Origin: Candidatus Microgenomates bacterium
Lineage (GTDB): Bacteria > Patescibacteriota > Microgenomatia > Daviesbacterales > UBA10151
Reading direction: 5' to 3'
NCBI GenBank assembly: GCA_016182045.1
Contig: JACOYE010000012.1
Span: 1-56,486 of the forward strand
DNA length: 56,486 bases
The notes below the pieces were generated by a model that did no database searches, was not told where the DNA came from, and saw only the letters and a program-made list of their open reading frames with translations. Position numbers and translations under genes: made by a program. Of this stretch, positions 17,262 to 26,860 are shown piece after piece (the stretch's first letter is position 1; each line of letters starts with the position of its first letter).

Positions 17262-18693
17262 TCTCTTTAATAAACAGTCTAAAAGTTTGGGAATCCCACA
17301 AAAAAAGGAATCTTTAGAGTCTCTTTGGAGGCTAACAAAGATTCTGATGGAGAATTTAGAGTTTGAGGATGTGATTTATAAAGTCGTTAACAGTCTTCTT
17401 ACAGAGTTAGGTTATTTAAAATCAGGTTACAGAATCGTTGTTTTATCTTTAATCGATGAGAAAGCTGGTGGCTTAAGAAGAATTGCCCTTTCAGAAACAG
17501 CAGAAGCAAGACGCGCAACCTCTGTCTCAACAATTCCTTTTGAAAAAATTGTGATTCCTTTTTCGGCAACTAATAATTTGGGTATTAAAGTTTTGCTGAC
17601 TGGTAGGCCTGAAGTGACAAGTTATTGGCCGGATATATTATCTCCTCCTTTAAGCAAAGAGGCGGCCTTAACCAATCAGAAGTCGGCAGGAATCCAAACC
17701 AGCATGGTTTATCCAGTTTTTTCCAGAGGCAAACCAATAGGCAGTTTAATATTTAGTATGGTCAAAGAATATAAGGAGGTCACTGAGGAAGAAAAAGATC
17801 TACTCTCAGGTTTTACAGATCTGATTGGTTTGGCTGTTGAAAATTCAATGCTTTTTACAACTCTACGAAGAACTACTGCCCAGTTGGAAGTAGCTAATCA
17901 AAAATTAAAGGAGCTAGATAGGCTGAAAGATGACTTTGTTTCCATAGCTTCTCATGAACTTAGAACTCCCATGACTGCCATTCGCTCCTATGTCTGGATG
18001 GCCCTAAATCGTTCAGACGTTCCACTTTCTCAGAAAGTTGAAAAATATTTGGCAAGGATTTTAATTTCCACAGAAAGGTTGATAAATTTGGTGAATGATA
18101 TGCTGAATGTCTCAAGAATTGAATCCGGGAGGATTGAGATTAATCCAGAACCGGTTGATCTTATTAAGCTAGTAAAAGATATTGTAGATGAGGTTTATTA
18201 TTCAAAATCAGCAGAACAGACTATACAGTTTGTTATCTTGGAAAAACCCACTCCTCAAGTATTTGCAGATCCCGAAAAACTTAGACAGGTACTTCTTAAT
18301 TTGGTAGGCAATTCCTTAAAATTTACTCCACCTGGCGGGAAAATTATCTTTGACTTTTTTAGTGACGGTCAAACTGTTGAAACTTCAGTCAAAGATAGTG
18401 GAGTGGGAATATCTAAAGAAGATTTGAGTAGATTATTTCAAAAATTTGGCAGATTGGATAATTCTTATGTGGCTATATCTTCTTCAGGTGGTACTGGCTT
18501 AGGTCTTTATATTTCAAAAGCCTTGATAGATTTAATGCATGGAAAAATCTGGGCTTCCTCGGAAGGATTGGATAAAGGGGCCACATTTACATTTTCCTTG
18601 CCGGTAGCCAACAGAGATATTTTAGAACACCAGGAGGAGTTTAAAATTACAGCTAAGGGACAGGCTAAAGGACTAGAGCCGGTTGCAATATAA
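17254..18693 (+). CDS. GAF-domain sensor histidine kinase
   Basis: FVSIASHELRTPMTAIRSYVWMAL; NLVGNSLKFTPPGGK; DSGVGIS; SSGGTGLGLYISKALIDLMHGKIWASSE. Confidence 0.93.
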   Translation: MFNLFNKQSKSLGIPQKKESLESLWRLTKILMENLEFEDVIYKVVNSLLTELGYLKSGYRIVVLSLIDEKAGGLRRIALSETAEARRATSVSTIPFEKIVIPFSATNNLGIKVLLTGRPEVTSYWPDILSPPLSKEAALTNQKSAGIQTSMVYPVFSRGKPIGSLIFSMVKEYKEVTEEEKDLLSGFTDLIGLAVENSMLFTTLRRTTAQLEVANQKLKELDRLKDDFVSIASHELRTPMTAIRSYVWMALNRSDVPLSQKVEKYLARILISTERLINLVNDMLNVSRIESGRIEINPEPVDLIKLVKDIVDEVYYSKSAEQTIQFVILEKPTPQVFADPEKLRQVLLNLVGNSLKFTPPGGKIIFDFFSDGQTVETSVKDSGVGISKEDLSRLFQKFGRLDNSYVAISSSGGTGLGLYISKALIDLMHGKIWASSEGLDKGATFTFSLPVANRDILEHQEEFKITAKGQAKGLEPVAI

Positions 18694-18727
18694 TATTTGT
18701 AACCATTATAATTATTATAACGTTTAT

Positions 18728-19108
18728 ATGGATCATAAGAAAATACTTATTATTGAGGATGATCAGTTTTTAAGGGAGTTTTATCAGGAGTTACTTCAAT
18801 CCGAGGGATATATTGTTGATGTGGCAGAAGACGGAGAAGGTGGTTTAAAAAAAATTTTGGAGCAAGATTACCATCTGATCCTTTTAGATATCATGCTTCC
18901 CAAAAAAGACGGGCTGCAGATTTTACGTGAGCTTAAAATACACCCACCAAAATCACAAGATGTACCAATTGTAATTTTGACCAATTTGGGTCAAGATGTT
19001 GTAATCAAGCAGTGTTTTGAGCTGGGAGCCTCCGGGTATCTGATCAAATCGGCCCTCAACCCCGATCAAGTCTTAACAGAGATTAAAAACTTTCTTCAAA
19101 AAGCTTAA
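18728..19108 (+). CDS. Response regulator, receiver domain only
   Basis: KILIIEDDQFLREFYQELLQSEGY; LILLDIMLPKKDG; VIKSA. Confidence 0.92.
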   Translation: MDHKKILIIEDDQFLREFYQELLQSEGYIVDVAEDGEGGLKKILEQDYHLILLDIMLPKKDGLQILRELKIHPPKSQDVPIVILTNLGQDVVIKQCFELGASGYLIKSALNPDQVLTEIKNFLQKA

Positions 19109-19114
19109 CTGAAA

Positions 19115-19930
19115 ATGGATTTCCCCAAGGTAATCTTTGAGGATGAGGACATTTTGGTTTTGGATAAGCCTCCTAATTTGGTGGTAGATCTTACTTTAGT
19201 GGATTGGTTGAGAGAAAACTATCATTCACTAGTGTATCATAGTAAGGTTGCTCGGCAGAGAAGGGGGGTGGTTCATAGGTTGGATAAAGATACTTCGGGA
19301 TTGTTGCTGGTCGCCAAGACTGATCAGGCTTTTGAAAATTTACAAGCCCAATTTAAGGAAAGAAAAATTAAAAAAGAATATCTGGCGCTGGTGCATGGGT
19401 TGGTAGAAAAGGCAGGTAGGGTGGAGGGGGCAATTGGTAGGAATCCAGTTAAACACGATAAGTTTAGTGTAATTTATGACGGAAGAGCAGCAGTCACGGA
19501 GTATGAACCTTTTGAAAGGTTACAGTTTACCCGTCAAAGACGAGGCTCGCCGAAGGCGGCAGGAGACAGGCCTTCGGCTCTGAGGCTCAGGCTCGAAGAG
19601 TTACAGGAAATTTTTCATGATTTTAATAAGATTCAGTTCAGAAAACTGTCCACTATCCACTACAACCTGTTCACTCTTTTAAAGTGTCAGCCACTGACTG
19701 GACGAACACACCAAATTAGGGTACATTTAAAATATATCGGGCACCCAATAGTGTCAGATGAAAAGTATGTTGGTCGTAAGATGTACAGGTTGGATAAAAG
19801 ATGGTGCCCAAGACAATTTTTGCATGCTGCAAAGATTGGTTTTTTCCATCCGGTTAGTGGAAAGTGGATGGAGGTGGGAAGTGAGCTACCGGAGGACCTA
19901 ATAGGAGTTTTAAAAATTTTTAATTTTTAA
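19115..19930 (+). CDS. RluA-family pseudouridine synthase with repeat-derived insertions
   Basis: GVVHRLDKDTSGLLLVAKT; CQPLTGRTHQIRVHLKYIGHPIVSDEKY. Confidence 0.93.
   Translation: MDFPKVIFEDEDILVLDKPPNLVVDLTLVDWLRENYHSLVYHSKVARQRRGVVHRLDKDTSGLLLVAKTDQAFENLQAQFKERKIKKEYLALVHGLVEKAGRVEGAIGRNPVKHDKFSVIYDGRAAVTEYEPFERLQFTRQRRGSPKAAGDRPSALRLRLEELQEIFHDFNKIQFRKLSTIHYNLFTLLKCQPLTGRTHQIRVHLKYIGHPIVSDEKYVGRKMYRLDKRWCPRQFLHAAKIGFFHPVSGKWMEVGSELPEDLIGVLKIFNF
19218..19243. repeat. ACTATCATTCACTAGTGTATCATAGT element in frame in rluA
   Basis: 24/26 identical to the palindrome at 33749-33774. Confidence 0.85.
19549..19578. repeat. GC-rich inverted repeat GCCGAAGG/CCTTCGGC inside rluA
   Basis: Encodes GSPKAAGDRPSA, a low-complexity insertion before the conserved core. 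Confidence 0.65.
19645..19675. repeat. ACTGTCCACTATCCACTACAACCTGTTCACT, degenerate copy of the GGACAGGGTACAGG family
   Basis: Same gap-tolerant pattern, opposite strand, as 5242 and 25075. Confidence 0.45.
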
Positions 19931-19937
19931 TTTTTAA

Positions 19938-21647
19938 ATGGATAATATCTTTATACAGCTTGCCATAATTTTAGGTCTTGCTTCAGTTTTAGGGTTTATC
20001 ACCTACAAAATGAAGCTGCCACTTTTGATTGCCTATCTTCTGGGTGGACTGTCCATTGCTTTTTGGGGAATATTTGATGTTAAAACTTCCCAAGCCCTCT
20101 CTTTCCTGCCTGAGATTGGTCTGGCTTTTTTACTATTTTTGGTGGGGATGGAACTTGATTTTAGAGAAATCAGAAGCTTTGGCAGGCCAATTATACTGGC
20201 TGGAGTTTTACAGATTATCATCACCACAGTCATGGGAGCATTTTTAGCCCAAAGTTTTGGCTTTAATTTCCTGGAAGCCATCTTTTTAGGAGTGGGATTG
20301 TCATTTTCCTCAACTATCGTGGTTGTTAAACTGCTTTTGGACAGAAAAGACTTGTCATCATTATACGGGAAATTAGCTTTAGGAATTTTACTTTTAGAAG
20401 ACCTGTTGGCGGTGGTTATTCTACTGGGTTTAACTTCCACTGCTTCTGCCTTGGGTTTGGGTTTAACACAAGCCTTCCCGATTGCTACCTTTATGGTAAA
20501 AGCTTTAATCCTTTTTGCTTTGGCATTACTTTTGAACCGCTACATCCTGGGAGCCATCTTTAAAGCTGTTTCTGCCTCATCCGAGCTACTTTTTTTGACA
20601 GCTTTAGCCTGGTGTTTTATCTATGTGACATTTGCTCTCAGTTTAGGATTTTCGGTGGTGATTGGAGCATTTTTGGCAGGAGTAGCTTTGGCAAATTCAC
20701 ATTATCATTTTCAAATTAGCGGTAAGGTAAAGCCGATGAGAGACTTTTTTGTGGCACTGTTTTTTGTTTATTTGGGCACAAAGGTAAATTTTTCTCAAAT
20801 AGGGCATACCTTTCCTTTAATTTTAACTTTCACAACTTATGCAGTTTTGGTCAAACCTTTGATGTTCCTTTTGCTTTTGGGGATTTTTGGTTTTCGCAAA
20901 CATACCCTTTTTAGTACAGCCATCAATCTATCTCAGATCTCAGAATTTTCTTTGATTGTCCTTTTGGTGGGTGTGGAACAAGGACTAGTCAGGGATAGCA
21001 TCTTAACCGTTATTGCTTCATCAGCCCTGTTATCTATCATTGTTTCATCTGTATTGATTATTAAATCCAAGGTAATTTATAAACACTTGGCCAAGTTCCT
21101 CTCTCTTTTTGAAACTGCCGGTTCCAGACATTTTATAGAAGATATCAAACAAAATGAGCAATTGGTTGGTCATGTGGTGGTAATAGGTGGTCATAGAGTT
21201 GGAGGAGAGGTAGTCAAGCTTCTAAAAAAAGAAAAAATACCTCAGATAGTTTTGGATTTTAACCCTCATTTAGTGGAGGTTTTGCTTAATCTGCATATTC
21301 CCGTTGTTTATGGTGATATGGGTGATCCGGAGGTATTGGATGCGCTGAATTTAAATGAAGCAAGAATGGTTATTTCCACAGCCCCAGTATTAGATGATAA
21401 CAAGTTGCTTTTGGAGGAGTTACGAGCCAAGCATAAGAATATTCCGGTAATTTTGAGAGCAGATACATCAGAGGATGCCAAAAAGTTATACAGTCTAGGG
21501 GCAGACTATGTGATTATTCCGGAACTTCTGGCAGGAGATGTTTTGGTGGAAAGACTAAAAGAGCACTTATCTGATAAAGAATTTTTCAAGGATAGAGCCA
21601 GAATTGAGCTGGAAAAACTGGAAAGAAAAACCCTGGCCTGGGAATAG
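19938..21647 (+). CDS. Kef-type CPA2 cation/proton antiporter with C-terminal TrkA-N domain
   Basis: LLGGLSIAFW; GVGLSFSSTIVVVKLL; HVVVIGGHRVGGEVVKLLKKEKIPQIVLDFN. Confidence 0.9.
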   Translation: MDNIFIQLAIILGLASVLGFITYKMKLPLLIAYLLGGLSIAFWGIFDVKTSQALSFLPEIGLAFLLFLVGMELDFREIRSFGRPIILAGVLQIIITTVMGAFLAQSFGFNFLEAIFLGVGLSFSSTIVVVKLLLDRKDLSSLYGKLALGILLLEDLLAVVILLGLTSTASALGLGLTQAFPIATFMVKALILFALALLLNRYILGAIFKAVSASSELLFLTALAWCFIYVTFALSLGFSVVIGAFLAGVALANSHYHFQISGKVKPMRDFFVALFFVYLGTKVNFSQIGHTFPLILTFTTYAVLVKPLMFLLLLGIFGFRKHTLFSTAINLSQISEFSLIVLLVGVEQGLVRDSILTVIASSALLSIIVSSVLIIKSKVIYKHLAKFLSLFETAGSRHFIEDIKQNEQLVGHVVVIGGHRVGGEVVKLLKKEKIPQIVLDFNPHLVEVLLNLHIPVVYGDMGDPEVLDALNLNEARMVISTAPVLDDNKLLLEELRAKHKNIPVILRADTSEDAKKLYSLGADYVIIPELLAGDVLVERLKEHLSDKEFFKDRARIELEKLERKTLAWE

Positions 21648-21730
21648 AGAATGGATACTTTGAAGTGGGAAATGAGAAGCGAGATTTGGAAGTTCCGAAA
21701 AAACATCCCACTTCCCACATCAAAACTCCT

Positions 21731-21976
21731 CTACATACTAGGTACACCACCTGTTGGTTGACCACCTGGTGGTTCTTCACCCTGACCACCACCCATTACA
21801 GGTTCCTCAGTAGTTGGGACAGTCGGTTCTGAAGCTGTAGGTGGTTCGGGCCTGGGCTCTGGTGCAGGAGGTGGAGTGACAGGACCTGGTGCAGGTTGAT
21901 CAACTGGAGGTGTTGGTCCTCCTGTTGGTGCATTTGGATCAGACACTCCCCCCTGATTTGGATCATTTGGATTCAT
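21731..21976 (-). CDS. Small Pro/Gly-rich low-complexity protein
   Basis: MNPNDPNQGGVSDPNAPTGGPTPPVDQPAPGPVTPPPAPEPRPEPPTASEP; purine-rich SD GGGGGTG upstream. Confidence 0.5.
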   Translation of the reverse strand: MNPNDPNQGGVSDPNAPTGGPTPPVDQPAPGPVTPPPAPEPRPEPPTASEPTVPTTEEPVMGGGQGEEPPGGQPTGGVPSM

Positions 21977-22055
21977 ATTGTAAAATCACCCCCTTTTTTG
22001 CAGTGTACACGAAAATCCCTTGCATGGTCAAGGTCCTAATGAGTACAATAAAGTT

Positions 22056-23117
22056 ATGCCTTTAAAATCTGCCCCGATTAAATCGGGGTCTGCCCGGGCC
22101 AAAGCATCTGGTGGTTGGAAAGCCATGCAGTATCGCAGTAAGGTTAAAAAAAGGACCAAACTGGCTCTGATTGCTTTAGGATTGATTGTCATTCTTCTGG
22201 TCTTGGGCCAGCTGGTCAATTTAACTCGAATGCTCTTTAGTCCCTGGCAGGCGGAACTTTCCCCAAGAGACTACCTTTGGGATGACCACTTTAATATCAA
22301 TATACTGGTTTATACAAATCCCGTCTCGGTGTTTTCTTTTAACCCATCAGAGCAAAAAATTACCGTTATAAAAATTCCCGATCAAATTTATATGGAGGTT
22401 CCCGGCGGATTCGGCAATTGGCAAGTCAGGTCAATTTATCAGTTGGGTCAAACCACAAAAAGGGGAGGAAATACTCTTTTGAAACAATCATTGTCCTCTT
22501 TTTTGGGCATACCGATAGAGGGTGTTTTGGAGCCAACCGATGATTTAAGACAAAAGGGGGTGGAGGAGTTAATTGAGCTGATGCGTCAGAATCCCCTCAA
22601 TATATTTCTGCTGATCCCCAATTTAAAAACAGATCTTAAGTTATGGGAGTTGATACGGCTTAAATTTGCTCTTTGGGGTGTCAGGTTTGACAAAGTCAAA
22701 ATATTGGATCTTTTAGAACTTAATGTATTGGAAAGGCAAAGATTGGCAGACGGTTCCGAAGTTTTAACTGCGGATTTAATAAGAATAGATGGAATACTAT
22801 CTGATTTTGAGGATCCCCAAATAAAGAAAGAACACTTATCCGTGGCTGTTTTTAATGCCACAGACTACCCCCAGCTGGCCCAAAAGGCAGCTCGACTCAT
22901 TACTAATATGGGAGGAAATGTGATTATGGTGACAAATGCTCCTCAAAGATTAGATAAAACTAAAGTGGTTGGCGAGAATTCGGTCACCTTAAAAAGACTA
23001 GTTCAGATTTTTGGCTGTGACAATTGTGATAAAATTGAGCTTAAGGATTTGGGTTTGGATTCTTCTCGCGGCCAGATCAATTTATTTTTAGGAGAAGATT
23101 TCTACCAAAAAATTTAA
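22056..23117 (+). CDS. Membrane protein with LytR C-terminal-like domain
   Basis: TM LALIALGLIVILLVLGQLV; LSVAVFNATDYPQLAQKAARLITNMGGNVIMVTNA. Confidence 0.6.
   Translation: MPLKSAPIKSGSARAKASGGWKAMQYRSKVKKRTKLALIALGLIVILLVLGQLVNLTRMLFSPWQAELSPRDYLWDDHFNINILVYTNPVSVFSFNPSEQKITVIKIPDQIYMEVPGGFGNWQVRSIYQLGQTTKRGGNTLLKQSLSSFLGIPIEGVLEPTDDLRQKGVEELIELMRQNPLNIFLLIPNLKTDLKLWELIRLKFALWGVRFDKVKILDLLELNVLERQRLADGSEVLTADLIRIDGILSDFEDPQIKKEHLSVAVFNATDYPQLAQKAARLITNMGGNVIMVTNAPQRLDKTKVVGENSVTLKRLVQIFGCDNCDKIELKDLGLDSSRGQINLFLGEDFYQKI
22072..22088. repeat. CCCCGATTAAATCGGGG palindrome in frame at CDS 5' end
   Basis: Self-complementary around a central base; related core ACCGATTNAATCGGT at 35131-35147. 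Confidence 0.75.
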
Positions 23118-23121
23118 ACAA

Positions 23122-23838
23122 ATGATTTTGTGGATTGTACTTTTTTTGCTAGTTTTGCTGATCTCATTTTTTTTGGCTTATCAATCCATGCGAGACTTCC
23201 GGATAGTTCCTATCAAAACCGGCGCAGAGTACGGCTTATTCCTGGTCAAGAATCCCGTTCAACTGAGTGTGGATATTTTAAATTTTTTTGGGGATCAGAT
23301 TGCCAAGCAGAGTTTGACACTCAGTTTTGAAAGACTATTTAAAGGTAAACAGTCTGCTTTGGTAATTTTTGGCCCCAGACAGATCTTGATGAGTCTGAAA
23401 GGTCTATCTGTTTTAGAGCTGGAAGATTATACTGAAAAAGTTTTGGATGATCAAATTATTGCTTGGGAAGTAGGTTTTAAAAAACCCCACCCTGATGGGT
23501 TTAATTTTACCAATCTTTTTGAAAAATTATCAGAACTTGATCCGACAGATCAATTTTGGTGGCAGGTAAATCTTAAAGCGGAACAATTAAAGACTAATGA
23601 AAATCTTTTCTATACTCAAATAAGATGTGTCTTAATATCGAACGATCCGCAAAGAAGAAAAAAATTGGCCTTGGAATTGGATAAGTTGGGGGCGCCTGCT
23701 CTTAGTAAAATACCCAAACCATTTAGCAGCCAAAAAATCTTGGAATTCTATCAAAAACGCAGCCTAACTTTGGAAAAAATCAATCCTCGTTTAACAGCAG
23801 GAGAGGTATTAAATTTGATAGCGCTTGCCTTTAAGTAA
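23122..23838 (+). CDS. Hypothetical protein with N-terminal TM
   Basis: MILWIVLFLLVLLISFFLAYQSMRDF, 238 aa. Confidence 0.6.
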   Translation: MILWIVLFLLVLLISFFLAYQSMRDFRIVPIKTGAEYGLFLVKNPVQLSVDILNFFGDQIAKQSLTLSFERLFKGKQSALVIFGPRQILMSLKGLSVLELEDYTEKVLDDQIIAWEVGFKKPHPDGFNFTNLFEKLSELDPTDQFWWQVNLKAEQLKTNENLFYTQIRCVLISNDPQRRKKLALELDKLGAPALSKIPKPFSSQKILEFYQKRSLTLEKINPRLTAGEVLNLIALAFK

Positions 23839-24535
23839 CTTGCTCCTCTTCTTCCTCTTCTTCAGGTTCAGATTCTTCATTACTTTCTAAAGGCGTCAGC
23901 ATATCTGTTGTGGAGGTGGAGATTGAGGAGTCCAAGAATGAAGGCTGGTTTTTAAATCTTTTGCTGCGAAGTGTTTCTCTGATTAAAACGGATAAAGCAT
24001 TGATTCTGATTGATTTGATAAAAAGCTCATATTTGTTGCCTCCTCTAAGAAGTCTGGTCAGATGATGTGAGATATCATCCGGTAAAACTCCCAAATGCTC
24101 TCCATTTTCATCCACCACAGTGATTTTTCTATTTTTTAAAATCATGTCCACTTTCATCCCGCAATAAGCTTGAGATATTTTTTGAGGCTCGCACACATTT
24201 AAAAGATTGACAACTTTGGTTTTGCCCGGCTCCTGTAAAAAAAGTGAAGGGGAAAGTTTAACCTGACCATTTGGATGAGGAATGATTTTGCTGGTTTTGA
24301 AGGCTTTAATTATTTTTAAATTTTTTTGAGCAATTGGGTTATAGGGATCAGCTTTTAAGACTTGGCAGTAATATTTTTTGGCAAGATTATACCTCCCCAA
24401 TTCCATATAGGCTCTGGCCTGACGGTTCAAGGCATCGACATTTTGAGGGTCGAGTTTAATAATGTGTTTGTTTAGCTTTAAGGCGTCCTGCCAACGGTAC
24501 TCTAAAGCTGCCTCAATTGCCCTCTTTTCGTCCAT
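23831..24535 (-). CDS. TPR-repeat protein
   Basis: DPQNVDALNRQARAYMELGRYNLAKKYYCQVLKADPYNPIAQKNL. Confidence 0.75.
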   Translation of the reverse strand: MDEKRAIEAALEYRWQDALKLNKHIIKLDPQNVDALNRQARAYMELGRYNLAKKYYCQVLKADPYNPIAQKNLKIIKAFKTSKIIPHPNGQVKLSPSLFLQEPGKTKVVNLLNVCEPQKISQAYCGMKVDMILKNRKITVVDENGEHLGVLPDDISHHLTRLLRGGNKYELFIKSIRINALSVLIRETLRSKRFKNQPSFLDSSISTSTTDMLTPLESNEESEPEEEEEEEQVT

Positions 24536-24642
24536 CTAAATAAAAAAGTATAGAGATAACTCAAATGCTTGTCAACGTTTCGTATTTGCTTTGGTGTATT
24601 ACTTTTTAGCAACCATCTAAAAGTTATGTTAGAATGTTGTTC

Positions 24643-25425
24643 ATGTCAGGGCATTCTAAATGGTCAACTATTAAAAGACAAAAAGGGGCGGCGGATATAA
24701 GACGCGGCCAGACTTTTACTAAGGTAGCCAATGCCATAACTATAGCTGTAAAACAGGGGGGTTCTGGGGATGCTGACTCTAACCCCAGGCTTAGAGCTGC
24801 CTTAGAGGATGCAAAAGCTGTTAATATGCCTAAAGACAATATCCAAAGAGCTATTAACCGTGGTTTGGGTAAAGTGGCTGGACAAGCCTTGGAGGAGGTA
24901 GTTTTTGAGGGGTTTGGGCCCGCTAAAGTGGCCTTTTTAGCAGAGGGTGTGACTGACAATAGATTAAGAACGCTTCAGGAAGTGAAGAATTTGTTTGAAA
25001 GATCGGGTGGATCTTTGGCCGGATCGGGGAGTGTGGTATATATGTTTGATAGAAAAGGGGAAATAAGAATTAGGGGACAGGGTACAGGTAACAGTGAGCA
25101 GGAGATGTTAGAGCTAATAGATCTTGGTGCTGAGGATGTGGAGGATTATATGGAAGAACCCTTCGACTTCGCTCAGGGTAAAAATATACAAAAGTATTTG
25201 GTATCTGTAGAGAGCTCAGAGTTAAATACTATGAGTAATAAAATTACTCAAGCAGGATACGAGGTAGAGCAGGCTGAAATAGTCTTTAAACCAAACACTT
25301 TAGTGGAAATAAAGGATCCTGAAGTAGCCAAAAAAGTGTTAGAATTTGCAGAGAAATTAGAGGACTTAGATGACATCCAAAAAGTATATGCCAATTTTGA
25401 CATTCCCGACAATTTATTGGGATGA
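24643..25425 (+). CDS. YebC/PmpR (TACO1) family protein
   Basis: MSGHSKWSTIKRQKGAADIRRGQTFTKVANAITIAVKQGG. Confidence 0.95.
   Translation: MSGHSKWSTIKRQKGAADIRRGQTFTKVANAITIAVKQGGSGDADSNPRLRAALEDAKAVNMPKDNIQRAINRGLGKVAGQALEEVVFEGFGPAKVAFLAEGVTDNRLRTLQEVKNLFERSGGSLAGSGSVVYMFDRKGEIRIRGQGTGNSEQEMLELIDLGAEDVEDYMEEPFDFAQGKNIQKYLVSVESSELNTMSNKITQAGYEVEQAEIVFKPNTLVEIKDPEVAKKVLEFAEKLEDLDDIQKVYANFDIPDNLLG
25075..25103. repeat. GGACAGGGTACAGGTAACAGTGAGCAGGA element in frame in yebC
   Basis: 27/29 identical to 5242-5270; encodes GQGTGNSEQE. Confidence 0.75.
25159..25178. repeat. CCCTTCGACTTCGCTCAGGG element in frame in yebC
   Basis: Identical to 2165-2184; encodes PFDFAQGK. Confidence 0.9.
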
Positions 25426-25431
25426 ATTATT

Positions 25432-25965
25432 ATGATAATCCTTGGTATTGATCCTGGGACTGCCACAACCGGATATGGGTTAATTAAAATCCCTGATGAT
25501 ATTTTGGGCAGGGAATTCAAATACGATATCGAGCTAATTACCTATGGCAATATCCATACTCCTAAAGAGAGGTTAATGCAGGATCGTTTGAGGATGATTT
25601 ATAGCGAGCTTACCAAAATAATAAAAACATACAAACCTGATCAGATGGTTTCAGAGATGCTTTTTTTTGGGGTTAACTCAAGAACGGCCATTATGGTGGG
25701 ACAGGCTAGGGGAGTAATCATGCTGGCAGCAGCCCAAAATAGGATCCCTTTTACTGACTACACAGGATTACAGGTGAAGTTAATGGTGGCCGGAGCCGGA
25801 AGGGCTGATAAAGCACAAGTTCATGAGGGAGTGAGAAGGTTTTTGGGAACAGATGGAAGGAAAAGAAGAAAGCTTAAGGTAAACTGGAAAGGTGGACATT
25901 TGGATGATGCAACTGATGCTTTGGCTATAGCCATTTGTCATGTGCTGAAGATGGCAGCGAAATAA
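25432..25965 (+). CDS. ruvC: Crossover junction endodeoxyribonuclease RuvC
   Basis: ILGIDPGTATTGYGLI; SEMLFFGVNSRTAIMVGQARGVIMLAA; HLDDATDALAIAICH. Confidence 0.95.
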   Translation: MIILGIDPGTATTGYGLIKIPDDILGREFKYDIELITYGNIHTPKERLMQDRLRMIYSELTKIIKTYKPDQMVSEMLFFGVNSRTAIMVGQARGVIMLAAAQNRIPFTDYTGLQVKLMVAGAGRADKAQVHEGVRRFLGTDGRKRRKLKVNWKGGHLDDATDALAIAICHVLKMAAK

Positions 25966-25973
25966 TTTGAAGC

Positions 25974-26756
25974 ATGAATCTAAATATAACCAAGCGTCAA
26001 AAAATTATCATCACGGCCACCCTACTAACTATAGGACTATTGTCAACACAGTTAGCTGATTTTAATCTCAGGTTTAGATTTATAGCTGGATTGGGAGTGG
26101 TAGCTTATTTTCTGTCCCTCTGGGCTCTTTGGGAAGGAATAAATCGCACCAAAGCCGTGGTATTGATGATTCTACCGGTATTTTTTACCGTGGCTGTTGC
26201 CAGCTTTTACTTTTTACTACCTGTCCGCTGGTTAACCAGACTGCCAGTGGCTATCCTTTTCGGAGCGCTTTTTTACCTTTTGCTTCTGGCTCAGAACGTC
26301 TTTAATGTGGCGGCCATAAGAACCATCCCTTTGTATAGAGCTGCCTCCACTGCGGCTTTTCTATTCACACTGCTGTCAGCATTCTTTCTTTATAATGTAA
26401 TTTATGCTTTTAATCTGTTATTTATTTGGAATGGTTTGGCAGCGGCTGTTATCAGCTTGCCTTTAATTTTACAAGTTTTATGGTCAATTCAAATGGAGGA
26501 GGGAGTATCGGTTCAGATTCTGATTTATAGCTTTATTTTGTCTTTAGTACTGGGGGAGTTGGCCTTAAGTTTCTCTTTTTGGCCTATGGTCACCACCATT
26601 TGGTCTTTATCGCTTTCATCAGCCATGTATGTTTTATTAGGTTTAACAACACATGTTTTAAGAGGTAGGGTGAATAGGAGAGTAGTGTGGGAATATGCTG
26701 GAATAGGAGCCCTGGTTTTAATAGTAGGCTTTCTGGCAACTTCCTGGGTTGGTTAA
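25974..26756 (+). CDS. Polytopic membrane protein, hypothetical
   Basis: 260 aa, about 7 TM segments. Confidence 0.65.
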   Translation: MNLNITKRQKIIITATLLTIGLLSTQLADFNLRFRFIAGLGVVAYFLSLWALWEGINRTKAVVLMILPVFFTVAVASFYFLLPVRWLTRLPVAILFGALFYLLLLAQNVFNVAAIRTIPLYRAASTAAFLFTLLSAFFLYNVIYAFNLLFIWNGLAAAVISLPLILQVLWSIQMEEGVSVQILIYSFILSLVLGELALSFSFWPMVTTIWSLSLSSAMYVLLGLTTHVLRGRVNRRVVWEYAGIGALVLIVGFLATSWVG

Positions 26757-26846
26757 TTTGGGAATTATACACAAATTGTCAATTTGGCTTGATGTAACAA
26801 GCTAAAGTGGAGGAGTGAGCTAAAAAAAAGCGACAAGCGCCTGCGG

Positions 26847-26860
26847 TGAGCGAAGTCGAA
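26847..26860. repeat. TGAGCGAAGTCGAA partial copy of the CTTCGACTTCGCTCAGG element
   Basis: Exact reverse complement of the element core. Confidence 0.6.

Noticed and set aside
20033-20440. Antisense ORFs such as 20033-20440, 28220-28483, 35836-36153 and 2320-2757
   Set aside because: They lie fully antisense to strongly supported genes and have low-complexity or non-protein-like composition.
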